Shown here: positions 18,470-27,216 of the stretch, piece after piece
How positions within the stretch are numbered: the first letter of the stretch is position 1
Layout: the number at the start of each line of letters is the position of its first letter
Origin: Cypionkella sp.
GTDB lineage: Bacteria; Pseudomonadota; Alphaproteobacteria; Rhodobacterales; Rhodobacteraceae
DNA: 54,372 nucleotides
Direction of reading: 5' to 3'
Assembly: GCA_025458525.1 (NCBI GenBank)
Contig: JALOSF010000024.1
Location: 1-54,372 of the forward strand
The notes under the pieces: model-generated
The model's database searches: none
What the model was told of the DNA's origin: nothing
Seen by the model: the letters and a program-made list of their open reading frames with translations, nothing else
Program-made: the position numbers and the translations under genes

Positions 18470-19297
18470 ATGGACGATACACGCGGACGCGTCACCAAGG
18501 ATGGCATTCGGATCTATGAGGATGCGGATTTCGCCGGCATGCGCGCGGCGGGGCGCATTGCGGCAGAAATCCTTGATGCGGTGGCGCCCTTGGTCAGGCC
18601 GGGGGCCACGACGGCGGATCTGGATGACTTCATCCGCCAGGACATCATCCGGCGCGGCGTCACCTCGGCCACCATCGGCTACAAGGGCTATCAGCATGCC
18701 TCGTGCATTTCGGTCAACCATGTGGTGTGCCACGGGATTCCGGGGGCAAAGGTTCTGGCGGACGGCGATATCCTGAACATCGATGTGACGGTGATTGTCG
18801 ATGGCTGGTTCGGCGATACCAGCCGCATGTATGTGGCGGGCACCTTGGGCCGCAAGGCGGAGCGGCTGATCGAAGTCACGCATGAAGGCCTGATGCGCGG
18901 CATTGCAGCCGTGCGGCCCGGCAATACATTCGGTGACATTGGTCATGCGATCCAGTCCTATGTCGAGGCCAACCGGATGTCGGTCGTGCGCGATTTTTGC
19001 GGCCACGGGTTGGGCCGCGTGTTCCATGCCCCGCCGAATGTGCTGCACTACGGCCGGCCCGGCGCGGGCGCGGTGCTGGAGGAAGGCATGTTCTTCACGA
19101 TCGAGCCGATGGTGAATCTTGGCCGGCCCGAGACTAAGATTCTGGCCGACGACTGGACCGCAGTCACCCGCGACAAGTCGCTTTCGGCGCAGTTCGAACA
19201 TTCCGTGGGCGTCACCGCCACGGGATGCGAGATTTTCACGCTCTCGCCCGCGGGGCTGTTCCATCCGACCTGGGGCGAGGCACAGCGGTTAACCTGA
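18470..19297 (+). CDS. map: Type I methionine aminopeptidase
   Basis: The 275-residue cytosolic metalloprotease removes the initiator methionine from new proteins. The five metal ligands are visible: aspartates in NIDVTVIVDGWFGDTSR, the histidine in FCGHGLGRVFH, and the glutamates in FFTIEPM and SAQFEHSVGVT. The substrate-pocket segment SVNHVVCHGIPG is also canonical. I started at ATG 18470 (GGTGGAAACC upstream), before DDTRGRVTKDG; an in-frame extension to 18317 runs through the divergent promoter region. The gene lies tail to tail with flgI (14 bp), so it only interrupts, and is not part of, the flagellar cluster. Confidence 0.95.
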   Translation: MDDTRGRVTKDGIRIYEDADFAGMRAAGRIAAEILDAVAPLVRPGATTADLDDFIRQDIIRRGVTSATIGYKGYQHASCISVNHVVCHGIPGAKVLADGDILNIDVTVIVDGWFGDTSRMYVAGTLGRKAERLIEVTHEGLMRGIAAVRPGNTFGDIGHAIQSYVEANRMSVVRDFCGHGLGRVFHAPPNVLHYGRPGAGAVLEEGMFFTIEPMVNLGRPETKILADDWTAVTRDKSLSAQFEHSVGVTATGCEIFTLSPAGLFHPTWGEAQRLT

Positions 19298-19311
19298 CGT
19301 CCGCGTTGCCG

Positions 19312-20412
19312 TCAATTCACCACGAACTCTGCATGCAGCGCCCCGGCGGCCTTTATGCTTTTCAGAATGTCGATCATGTCATTGGGCGCAACACCAAGGG
19401 CGTTCAGACCTGCAACAAGTTCCGAAAGCGACGTGCCCCCCGACACTTCGGCCAGACCTGTGCCGGGGTCCTGATCGATGTTGGCGTTGGTGCGGGGCAC
19501 CACCATGGTCTCGCCCTCGGCAAAGGGGTTGGGTTGCACCACCATCGGTGCCTCCTCGATCCGCAGGGTCAGATTGCCCTGGGCAACGGCCACGCGGCTG
19601 ATGCGCACATCCTCGCCGATCACGATGGTGCCAGAGCGCTGATCCACCACGACGCGGGCCCGCGCCTGAGGCGTGATGGTCAGGTTCTCGATCCGCCCGA
19701 TCACATGTGCAGGAGATCGCATGCCCGCCGCGTCGATGTTCACCTCCACGGTGCCGGCGTCCAGCATCGCGGCGATCCGCCGACCGAATTCACGGTTCAG
19801 CACATCTTCGATACGCGCGGCGGTCGAGAAATCGGGACTGCGCAAGGCAAGCCGCACGGATTGCAGGGTGGTGAAATCAAACTCCACCTCCCGTTCCACA
19901 CGCGCGCCCGAGGGGATGACCCCTGCGGTCGGCACGCCCTGCACCACCCGCGCCGCCTCGCCTTCGGCTGAAATGCCGCCCGCGATGATGGTGCCTTGCG
20001 CCACGGCATAGATCTGGCCATCTGCCCCGTTGAGCGGGGTCATGATCAAGGTGCCGCCAAGCAGACTGCTGGAATCCCCGATGGCCGAAACCGTCACATC
20101 GATGCGTCCGCCGGCCCGCGCAAAAGGGGGCAGCGTGCCGGTGACAAAGACCGCGGCGACGTTCTTCGGGCGGTAAGCCTCGCCCGCGACGTTCACGCCA
20201 AGGCGTTCCAGCAGGTTCGACATGATTTCTTCGGTGAAGGGCGCGTTTCGGATGCCATCGCCCGTGCCGTTCAATCCGACCACCAGACCATAGCCCACCA
20301 GATCGTTGCCGCGCACCCCGTCAAATTCGACAAGATCCTTCAGCCGGATATCCTCGGCCGCGGCGAGACTGGGCCAGATCAGGGCCATAAGCAGCATCAG
20401 ACGCCAGATCAT
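19312..20412 (-). CDS. flgI: Flagellar P-ring protein
   Basis: The 366-residue precursor starts with a signal peptide (LMLLMALIWPSLAAA). Mature FlgI forms the ring around the flagellar rod in the peptidoglycan layer. Family segments seen are IRLKDLVEFDGVRGNDLVGY and VVGLNGTGDG near the N terminus and MIDILKSIKAAGALHAE at the C terminus. The length is normal. Its ATG overlaps the flgL stop by 4 bp, and it is the last gene of the motB-flgE-flgK-flgL-flgI series. Confidence 0.95.
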   Translation of the reverse strand: MIWRLMLLMALIWPSLAAAEDIRLKDLVEFDGVRGNDLVGYGLVVGLNGTGDGIRNAPFTEEIMSNLLERLGVNVAGEAYRPKNVAAVFVTGTLPPFARAGGRIDVTVSAIGDSSSLLGGTLIMTPLNGADGQIYAVAQGTIIAGGISAEGEAARVVQGVPTAGVIPSGARVEREVEFDFTTLQSVRLALRSPDFSTAARIEDVLNREFGRRIAAMLDAGTVEVNIDAAGMRSPAHVIGRIENLTITPQARARVVVDQRSGTIVIGEDVRISRVAVAQGNLTLRIEEAPMVVQPNPFAEGETMVVPRTNANIDQDPGTGLAEVSGGTSLSELVAGLNALGVAPNDMIDILKSIKAAGALHAEFVVN

Positions 20413-21413
20413 CGCAGGAAATCCGTCAGCGTCAGGCGCGACAGGCGCGCGGTGATGGCATAGACGGTTTCCAGATTGGTCTGCACCGCCTCAAGCTCGG
20501 TCGCCGTGCGATAGGGGTCACTGGTCACCAGCTCGGCCTCGGCCATCTCAAGGGTCAGCAGATCGGCGGCGTTGCGGCTTTGGGCGGTATCGATGCGGCT
20601 TTCGCTGACCCCGACCTTGGCCGCAAGCTGGGTCATTTCCGCCTGCGCGCCAAGCAGAGCAGTCCCAGCGGCCTGCGCAAAGGCCCTGCGCTCTGCCGTC
20701 GGCAGGGGATTGCCCGCGTCTGCCGTCAGCGCCGCCGCGGTCAGCCCGGTGAGCATGGCACGAAACGCGGGGTCGTTTGCCGTAACCCCCATCCAGACCT
20801 TGTCGGTTTGCGCGACGGCGACATCGGCCAAGGGCTGATCCCCCAGATAGGCCAGCGCGGCAAAACCAGCCGGGTCGTCAAACCAGTTGGAAATCTGTGC
20901 CATCGCAGCCTCGGCAGTTGTTGCGCCCGCCATCGCCCCGCGCACCGCCGCAAGCAGGCTGTCGGAATCGGTGATCGCGGGGCCTTCGATCCGAACCCCG
21001 GCGAAAAGTGCCCGTCCTCCGACCGATGTGTTCATGCTGGACAGAACATCGTTCAGGCGGTTGCGCGCGTCGGACCCGATCAGCGCGCGCTGTTCGGGTA
21101 TTTCCATCTGCGACGCGGTCAGCAGCGGCGCGATCAATTCCTGCACCTTGTCCGACATCGTGCCAAGTGCTGCCTGGGTGGCGCTGGCCTGTGCCGCCGC
21201 TTCGCGCGCGGCGGACTGATACCCCTCGGTGATGGTGCGGGCGCGGGTCAGCGCCGACAGGCGTGTGAAATCCCCCGACAGACCCAAGGCAGGATCTGCG
21301 GTCTTTCCACTGCTCAGTTCCTGCGTCAGCCGCCCAACCTCTCCCCTCAGCCGCGAGGATTGTGACTTGAGCAGGAACGACTGGGCCAGATCGCCAAAAG
21401 ACACTGTTGTCAT
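20409..21413 (-). CDS. flgL: Flagellar hook-filament junction protein FlgL (HAP3)
   Basis: This 334-residue protein forms the second junction layer between hook and filament. It has the flagellin-like N-terminal coiled region (SQSSRLRGEVGRLTQELSSG) and a helical C terminus (ELEAVQTNLETVYAITARLS). I chose ATG 21413, one base after the flgK stop. An in-frame extension to 21479 would lie wholly inside flgK and lacks the usual N terminus. The sequence is diverged from enterobacterial FlgL, but its position after flgK and its length support the call. Confidence 0.9.
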   Translation of the reverse strand: MTTVSFGDLAQSFLLKSQSSRLRGEVGRLTQELSSGKTADPALGLSGDFTRLSALTRARTITEGYQSAAREAAAQASATQAALGTMSDKVQELIAPLLTASQMEIPEQRALIGSDARNRLNDVLSSMNTSVGGRALFAGVRIEGPAITDSDSLLAAVRGAMAGATTAEAAMAQISNWFDDPAGFAALAYLGDQPLADVAVAQTDKVWMGVTANDPAFRAMLTGLTAAALTADAGNPLPTAERRAFAQAAGTALLGAQAEMTQLAAKVGVSESRIDTAQSRNAADLLTLEMAEAELVTSDPYRTATELEAVQTNLETVYAITARLSRLTLTDFLR

Positions 21414-21414
21414 G

Positions 21415-22872
21415 TCAAATTCCCAACAAAACCTGAAGCATGTCATCCGCGGTCTGGATGACCTTTGCATTGGCGGCATAAGCCTGTTCGATCAAAAGCA
21501 GGTTCTGCAATTCCTGATCGGTATCGACGCCATCGCGCAGCATTTCAGACCGAAGACTGTCGCTGCGCGCGGCGGCAAAGGCAGCCGACGTTTCGGCCCC
21601 GAGCCGTTTGACCGATTGCGACGACAGAATGTCGGACGCGAATTCCGCAAGGCTCCGCGATCCGGGGGCCAGGGTGCCACTGATCTGGGGGCGACGGTCG
21701 GACAAGGCGGTGGCATAAGCGGTCAGGCGGTCGGACACCGCGGCAGGGCCGGGTGACGTAGCGCCCAGACCGTCGCGCAGTTTCCATAGCGCGCCGCCCT
21801 GTTCGGGAATGACAAGCGCGTTGAGTTGCAGCCGCCCGGCCAGGCCAGCCTCATCCGCCGGGTCAAAGACGGCGCCCCGGTCGGTGAACAAGCCCGGCGC
21901 TGTTGGCGCAAGGGTCGGATCGGTCGTCGGGTTTGCAAAGCGGGCGATCAGGTCGCGGGCCAGTGCATCCAGATCGGACTGAGCCGCAGGTGCAAGCCGG
22001 TCGCGCAGGTCAAACAGGGCCGAAAGCCGCCCTTCGCCAAGCCGGCCACCCGCCGGTGCCGTGGCAACCGGCTGCCCGTTCAGCGACAGGCCCGAGAGCG
22101 CGCCCGAGGCAAGTGTCATGTCCGCCGTAATCAGGCCGGTGGGTGTAAAGCTGAGCTCTGCGGCACGCCCTTCGAGGAGGACGGCCCCCCCCGTGGTGAA
22201 CAAGGCGACCTGGTCGTGCTCGCGAGCCACTTCCTTGACCGGCACGATGGCCGCAATCGAATCGATCAGCTGCTGGCGCTGATCGATCAGGCCCGAGGTG
22301 TCGCGCCCCGCGCTTTTGAAGCTGCGGATCTGGATGTTAAGCTCGGCGACGCCTGACAGCGCATCATTGACCCGCTTGACGTCTGACGCAATTGCCGCGT
22401 CGGCGGTCTGCCGTTCCGATTGCAGACTGCGCGCCATGTCGTTGAGGCCAAGCGTGAGGGAACGGGCCGCATCGACAACAGAGGCCAGCCGCGCGTCCAC
22501 CTCGGGTCGCGCGCTCGCCTCTTGCAGGCTACGCTCCAGCGCGGCGATGCGCGCCGAGAGCGAGGCAGGGTTATCGGGCGTGCCGACCGACGCCTCGACA
22601 CGCGACAGGAAGCCTGCGGTCATGTCGCGCGCGCCCTGGCCCGATGTCGACAGGCGCAGATCTTGCAGCAGCACATGGTTGACGTGGCGCGTGATGCCCT
22701 TGATCGCCACGCCCACGCCGGTGCCGCCCAATGTGCGGGCCGACAGTTGCACCTCACGCCGCGCATAACCTTCGGTCAGGGCATTTGACACGTTCGACGC
22801 CGTCACCTCGGCCATGCGCGACGATGCGGCAAGGCCGGTGAGGGCGGTGGACAGCGCGGATGAGATGCTCAT
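21415..22872 (-). CDS. flgK: Flagellar hook-associated protein FlgK (HAP1)
   Basis: This 485-residue exported protein caps the hook and joins it to FlgL. The N terminus has the axial-protein pattern (SSALSTALTGLAASSRMAEV, then SNVSNALTEGYARREV). The C terminus ends with the shared rod/hook motif LIEQAYAANAKVIQTADDML. It starts 11 bp downstream of flgE and ends one base before flgL, so the three genes form one transcription unit. Confidence 0.93.
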   Translation of the reverse strand: MSISSALSTALTGLAASSRMAEVTASNVSNALTEGYARREVQLSARTLGGTGVGVAIKGITRHVNHVLLQDLRLSTSGQGARDMTAGFLSRVEASVGTPDNPASLSARIAALERSLQEASARPEVDARLASVVDAARSLTLGLNDMARSLQSERQTADAAIASDVKRVNDALSGVAELNIQIRSFKSAGRDTSGLIDQRQQLIDSIAAIVPVKEVAREHDQVALFTTGGAVLLEGRAAELSFTPTGLITADMTLASGALSGLSLNGQPVATAPAGGRLGEGRLSALFDLRDRLAPAAQSDLDALARDLIARFANPTTDPTLAPTAPGLFTDRGAVFDPADEAGLAGRLQLNALVIPEQGGALWKLRDGLGATSPGPAAVSDRLTAYATALSDRRPQISGTLAPGSRSLAEFASDILSSQSVKRLGAETSAAFAAARSDSLRSEMLRDGVDTDQELQNLLLIEQAYAANAKVIQTADDMLQVLLGI

Positions 22873-22883
22873 CTACCAGTTCC

Positions 22884-24194
22884 TCAGCGTTTGATGTTGG
22901 TGGTTTCCTGCAGCATTTCATCCACGGTCTGAATGACCTTGGCGTTGGATGAATAGGCCCGCTGGGTGGTGATCAGGGCGGTCAGTTCAGCCGCGACATC
23001 GGTGGTCGATCCTTCACGGGCATAGCCCACCACGCTGCCTGTGGGGCCATCGCCTGCGTTCCACAGGAAGAACGATCCCGAAATCGGAGACACCTGAAAG
23101 GTCTGGTTGTTGAGCGGGGTCAGCCCGTTCACATTTGGCACATCGACCAGGGGAATCTGATAGATGCGGCGGATGAACCCGGTGTCGTAGGTCGCCATGA
23201 TGAAGCCGTTTTCATCCACCTCCACCGCGGTCAGGTTGCCGACCGGCGAGCCATCCTTGGTGATGGCGGTCGGGGCGAAGGTATCGGACAACTGGGTCAG
23301 ACCGTTGGGGTCGCCGGTGCGGCCGATCGTCATGGTGATGGGCCCGCCCGCCACCGTCAGCGCAAGGGACCCGTCCACCGCGTTATAGGCCCCGCCCGAC
23401 ACGGTGGTGACAGAGGCAAGCGTGCCGCCAGACCCGCGCGTGTCGTCAAAAGTCAGCGTGTATTCGCCCACCACCGCATTGGCGGAGGCGCTGTCGCGGA
23501 TCACCATCGTCCAGGTGTTGGACGAACCCGTCGCGGGAACGGTGGGCGTGAAGGTGATGTCGAGCGTTTCCGACGTGCCAAGGTTGCCGAAGTATTCGAC
23601 CGAAAGCGGCAGGGTGTCGCCCGAGGCGCCGGTTTCGGTGGCGGTCGCGGGCAGGTTCACGCCCAGCCGCATCTGGGTGGTAGGATCGCCCGCCGTCTGG
23701 TTGGCGTTGATCACCACAGGTTGCAGGCCCGACATGGTGTCGCGCGGATAGGTCGGGATTTCGCCATCGGCATTGGCAGGCCAGCCCAGCAGCACCAACC
23801 CCGATTCGGTGCGTAAGACGCCCGCGGCATCGGTGCGGAAGGCGCCGGTTGTGGTCATCATCATGGGCTGAGATCCGATCCCGCCCTCGCCCATGCGGAC
23901 AGAGGGTATCACGGGCAGCATGCCGCGCCCCGATACCGCAAGGTCCAGCGCATTTGACGTGCCGACGATGGCGCCCCGTTCCTCGATCAGGCGGTGGGTC
24001 GAAGCCCGCACGCCCCCGGCCGAGTATTTCCCAGCCCCGCGCGAATTGGTGATGACCATGCTTTCAAACTCGGCCGCAGCCCGTTTGTAGCCAAAGGTCG
24101 ATGAGTTGGCGATGTTGTCGGAGATGGTGGCAAGCCGGGTCGCATTCGCGTTCAAGCCCGCCACCCCCGCGTTCAGCGAGGAAGAAATGGTCAT
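22884..24194 (-). CDS. flgE: Flagellar hook protein
   Basis: The 436-residue protein polymerises into the hook. The N-terminal axial motif is clear (TISSSLNAGVAGLNANATRL, ATISDNIANSSTFGYKRAAA). The C terminus carries ALITTQRAYSSNAKVIQTVD. The middle contains the variable hook domains. I start at ATG 24194; the in-frame codon just before it is TTG. A CtrA-like box lies about 60 bp upstream. Confidence 0.94.
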   Translation of the reverse strand: MTISSSLNAGVAGLNANATRLATISDNIANSSTFGYKRAAAEFESMVITNSRGAGKYSAGGVRASTHRLIEERGAIVGTSNALDLAVSGRGMLPVIPSVRMGEGGIGSQPMMMTTTGAFRTDAAGVLRTESGLVLLGWPANADGEIPTYPRDTMSGLQPVVINANQTAGDPTTQMRLGVNLPATATETGASGDTLPLSVEYFGNLGTSETLDITFTPTVPATGSSNTWTMVIRDSASANAVVGEYTLTFDDTRGSGGTLASVTTVSGGAYNAVDGSLALTVAGGPITMTIGRTGDPNGLTQLSDTFAPTAITKDGSPVGNLTAVEVDENGFIMATYDTGFIRRIYQIPLVDVPNVNGLTPLNNQTFQVSPISGSFFLWNAGDGPTGSVVGYAREGSTTDVAAELTALITTQRAYSSNAKVIQTVDEMLQETTNIKR

Positions 24195-24252
24195 CAATGC
24201 CGCCTTTCTACAGGTCGATGCCTCTATGTGCCCCCAACCTGCAGCATGGCGA

Positions 24253-24267
24253 TTAACAGCCCGCTAA
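24253..24267 (-). promoter_or_regulatory. Candidate CtrA box upstream of flgE
   Basis: Read on the minus strand the 15 bases are TTAG-CGGGCTG-TTAA, one mismatch from the CtrA consensus TTAA-N7-TTAA. The site is centred about 66 bp before the flgE start, in the 96-bp gap after motB. CtrA controls motility genes in Rhodobacterales, so the location makes sense. A single 7-of-8 match in one short gap could still be chance. Confidence 0.4.
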
Positions 24268-24290
24268 TGCCTTCAATTTGAACGATCAAG

Positions 24291-25130
24291 CTAGCGATCG
24301 GTTCGAAGCAGGATCACCTCCAGCCGGTTGTTGCGGATCACGGACGGGTCGGGCGTCAGCGGCTTGCGGTCGGCAAAGCCCGTCACGCGGGCAAAGCGGG
24401 CATCGGGCACCCCTTCGTCGCCCAAGAGCTTGCGCCCGGCCTGCGCGCGCTCTGCCGAGAGGGTCCAGACAGGATTGTTCATCATCATCAAGGGGTAGCT
24501 GCGCACATAGCCCCCGATGGCGATCTGGTTCCGGGTCGCCAGCAGCACATCGGCCAAGACCGAGGACAGATCGCGCAGCGTTTGGGTCGGGGTCGCCTGA
24601 TCGACCTCGAACAAGGGGGCATCTTCCAGATCGAACAGCTCGATCACCAGGCCTTCGTCGGTGACGCGCGTCACGACATGGCGCAGCAACCGCTGCATCG
24701 TCATGCTTTCGCCGCTGCGGGCCAGCAGGGATTTTTCCACCTCGGCCAGCCGTTCTTCCTCGGCGGCGCGGGCCCTCTCGGCGGTTTCAGAATCGCCCCG
24801 CGCCTGCCGGTCTTCGGTCGGCTTGCCCGCCGCCGCCCCGGTGCCGTTCTGGGCGAGCGTGTTTTCGGACATGACAGACTCGCCGCCAAAAGCGCCATCC
24901 CCACCGCCAGAAACGCGGTTGATCGGGATCGTCGGGTTGAAATAATCCGCGATTCCCTTGCGTTGCTTTTCTGTCGTCGCGTTCAACAGCCACATCAGCA
25001 TGAAGAAGGCCATCATGGCCGTCACGAAATCGGCATAGGCAACCTTCCACGCACCCCCGTGGTGGCCGCCGCCAATGACTTTCTTCTTCCGCTTGATGAT
25101 GACTGGCGCGGCATTTGATTGCCCTGCCAT
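24291..25130 (-). CDS. motB: Flagellar motor stator protein MotB
   Basis: The 279-residue inner-membrane protein has a short basic cytoplasmic N terminus (KRKKKVIGG) and a single transmembrane segment starting WKVAYADFVTAMMAFFM. D34 in YADF is the proton-conducting aspartate. The periplasmic OmpA-like domain includes IGGYVRSYPLMMM, LSAERAQAGRKLL and IRNNRLEVIL and would anchor the stator to peptidoglycan. MotA is not encoded in the window. ATG 25130 is preferred to an upstream ATG at 25148 because MAGQ fits the usual N terminus. It leads the flagellar series. Confidence 0.92.
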   Translation of the reverse strand: MAGQSNAAPVIIKRKKKVIGGGHHGGAWKVAYADFVTAMMAFFMLMWLLNATTEKQRKGIADYFNPTIPINRVSGGGDGAFGGESVMSENTLAQNGTGAAAGKPTEDRQARGDSETAERARAAEEERLAEVEKSLLARSGESMTMQRLLRHVVTRVTDEGLVIELFDLEDAPLFEVDQATPTQTLRDLSSVLADVLLATRNQIAIGGYVRSYPLMMMNNPVWTLSAERAQAGRKLLGDEGVPDARFARVTGFADRKPLTPDPSVIRNNRLEVILLRTDR

Positions 25131-25147
25131 CACACACCCATGTTTCA

Positions 25148-25186
25148 CACCCGTTCCCAGCGATATAGAAGCGCGGTGAACGGGTG
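25148..25186. repeat. 9-bp inverted repeat upstream of motB
   Basis: CACCCGTTC (25148-25156) and GAACGGGTG (25178-25186) are perfectly complementary across 21 bases. They lie in the gap between the aldo/keto reductase stop and motB, close to the motB start. They could be a regulator site or a leader hairpin; the sequence does not decide between these. Confidence 0.35.
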
Positions 25187-25231
25187 CTTAAAGAATGGGG
25201 TTTTAGCTATCTTTGCCGATCACTGGGCCGA

Positions 25232-26260
25232 TCACTGGGCAGATGATCGGGCCCACAGGTTGATGTCTTCCTCGGCCGATACCCGGTCGATTTCGGCAAG
25301 TTCGGCCGCGCTGAAAGTCAGGTTGCCGATGGCGCCCGCACAATCCACCACCTGTTCTGGCCGCGAGGCGCCGATCAAGGCCGTTGTGATCTTTTCTTCG
25401 CGCAGCACCCAGGCAATCGCCATTTGTGCCAGGGTCTGACCCCGGGCCTGGGCAATGGCATCCAGTGCGCGCACGCTTTCAAGCGCGCGGGGGGTAATCG
25501 TTGCGGGGTTGAGGCTTTTCCCTTGCGTGGCGCGGCTCCCCTCCGGAATGCCGCCAAGATATTTCTTGGTCAGGATGCCTTGCGCCAGCGGGGTAAAGGC
25601 AATCGAGCCGATCCCCAGGTCTGCCAGCGTTTCCCGCAACCCATCCTTTTCCACCCAACGGTTCAGGAGGTTATAGCTGGGCTGATGGATCACGCAGGGC
25701 GTGCCAAGGTCTTTCAGAATCGCCGCGGCTTCACGGGTTTTCGCGCTGGAATAGCTTGAAATGCCCACATACAGCGCCCGGCCCGACCGCACGATGTGGT
25801 CAAGCGCACCCATCGTTTCCTCAAGCGGGGTGGCCGGGTCAAAGCGGTGCGAATAGAAGATATCGACATAGTCCAGACCCATCCGCTTCAGGCTCTGATC
25901 GCAGGACGCGATCAGGCTCTTGCGGCTGCCCCATTCGCCATAGGGGCCGTTCCACATCAGATATCCGGCTTTCGAACTGATGATCAGCTCATCCCGATGC
26001 CCGGCGAAATCCGTCCGCAAGATCTCGCCAAACGCCTCCTCGGCGCTGCCCGGAGGCGGGCCGTAATTGTTGGCAAGGTCGAAATGGGTGATCCCGTGGT
26101 CAAAGGCGGTGCGGCAGATGTCGCGCTTGACCTGATGCGGGGTGTCATGGCCAAAATTGTGCCACAGGCCCAGGCTGATTGCGGGCAGCTTCAAACCCGA
26201 GGCGCCGCAGCGGCGATAGGTCATGCGGGAATAGCGGTCGGGGTGGGGGGTATAGGTCAT
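25232..26260 (-). CDS. Aldo/keto reductase, YghZ/L-glyceraldehyde-3-phosphate reductase type
   Basis: The 342-residue cytosolic NADPH oxidoreductase shows the AKR catalytic set: aspartate and tyrosine in FDLANNYGPPPGSAEE, lysine in IISSKAGYLMW and histidine in IFYSHRFDP. The N-terminal MTYRRCGASGLKLPAISLGL and the extended NNYGPPPG loop match the YghZ group, which reduces L-glyceraldehyde 3-phosphate and methylglyoxal. ATG 26260 is preceded by AGGAGG; the longer frame to 26311 is not needed. The end of the gene has a 12-base tandem duplication that repeats the stop codon region. Physiological substrate unknown. Confidence 0.88.
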   Translation of the reverse strand: MTYTPHPDRYSRMTYRRCGASGLKLPAISLGLWHNFGHDTPHQVKRDICRTAFDHGITHFDLANNYGPPPGSAEEAFGEILRTDFAGHRDELIISSKAGYLMWNGPYGEWGSRKSLIASCDQSLKRMGLDYVDIFYSHRFDPATPLEETMGALDHIVRSGRALYVGISSYSSAKTREAAAILKDLGTPCVIHQPSYNLLNRWVEKDGLRETLADLGIGSIAFTPLAQGILTKKYLGGIPEGSRATQGKSLNPATITPRALESVRALDAIAQARGQTLAQMAIAWVLREEKITTALIGASRPEQVVDCAGAIGNLTFSAAELAEIDRVSAEEDINLWARSSAQ

Positions 26261-26349
26261 TGGCAAGCCTCCTGATCGGTCTATCCTTTCACCCGAGCGC
26301 CGCCTGTGCAAGTTGCACTGGTCGGGTCAACTGGCATAGATGAGGCATG

Positions 26350-27216
26350 ATGGATCAGATCAAATCCTGCGCAGCCTTTGCCATGGCCGTCTGGAGCCGC
26401 ATCACCGATGGCCATTTTGGCCTGATCGCGGCGGGCGTGGCCTTTTACGCCATGTTCGCGGTGTTCCCCGGCCTTGCCGCCAGTGTCGCACTCTGGAGCT
26501 TGATGGCCGATCCCGCGGTGATTGCCGAATATCTGGAGGTGGGTGAGCAATTCCTGCCCGATGACGCCGCGGTTCTGGTGCATGATCAGGTGATGGGTCT
26601 GCTTGCGACGCCGCGGGCCACGCTGGGCTGGGCCACCTTTGTGTCGCTGATGATCGCGCTTTATTCGGCGCGTGCCGGGGTTTCGGCGCTGATCACCGGG
26701 CTCGATGTTGTCAACCGCGCGCAGCCGCGTGGCTGGGTCTGGGGTTGGGTGGTCGATATCGCGCTGACGCTTGCGCTGATCCTTGCGATCCTGGTCGGCC
26801 TGGCCACCATCGTTCTGGTGCCGTTCGTGCTGCAATACATCGACCTTGGCCCGGCCGAGGAATGGTTTCTGGGCGTGCTGCCTTGGGTTGCGATGTTTGC
26901 GCTTGTGCTGTCCTGCCTGTCGATCCTGTATCACTTCGGCCCCAACCTGCCCCCCGAGGCAGGGCGGCCCTGGGTCAGTGTCGGGGTGGTGGTCGCTGCC
27001 GTCACATGGTCGGCGGTCAGCTTTGCCTTTTCGGCCTATCTTGCGAATTTCGACAGCTATAACCGGGTTTACGGGTCCATCGGGGCGGTGGTGGCGCTTT
27101 TGATGTGGCTGTATCTGGGCGTGCTGGCCGTGCTTTTGGGGGGCGCGGTCAATGCCGAACTTTCAGCCCCCCGCGCGGCGGCAGACAAGGATCGCGCAGA
27201 CGCCCTCAGCGCGTGA
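26350..27216 (+). CDS. YihY/BrkB-family inner-membrane protein
   Basis: The 288-residue protein has six or so hydrophobic segments and the family's conserved features: HFGLIAAGVAFYAMFAVFPG near residue 22, YSARAGVSALITGLDVVNR, and the C-terminal NRVYGSIGAVVALLMWLYL. The BrkB/YihY family is widespread and its function is unsettled; the old RNase BN label is wrong for it. ATG 26350 follows GAGG; ATG 26347 is the alternative. The last 11 bp overlap the end of the convergent CRTAC1 gene. Confidence 0.88.
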   Translation: MDQIKSCAAFAMAVWSRITDGHFGLIAAGVAFYAMFAVFPGLAASVALWSLMADPAVIAEYLEVGEQFLPDDAAVLVHDQVMGLLATPRATLGWATFVSLMIALYSARAGVSALITGLDVVNRAQPRGWVWGWVVDIALTLALILAILVGLATIVLVPFVLQYIDLGPAEEWFLGVLPWVAMFALVLSCLSILYHFGPNLPPEAGRPWVSVGVVVAAVTWSAVSFAFSAYLANFDSYNRVYGSIGAVVALLMWLYLGVLAVLLGGAVNAELSAPRAAADKDRADALSA

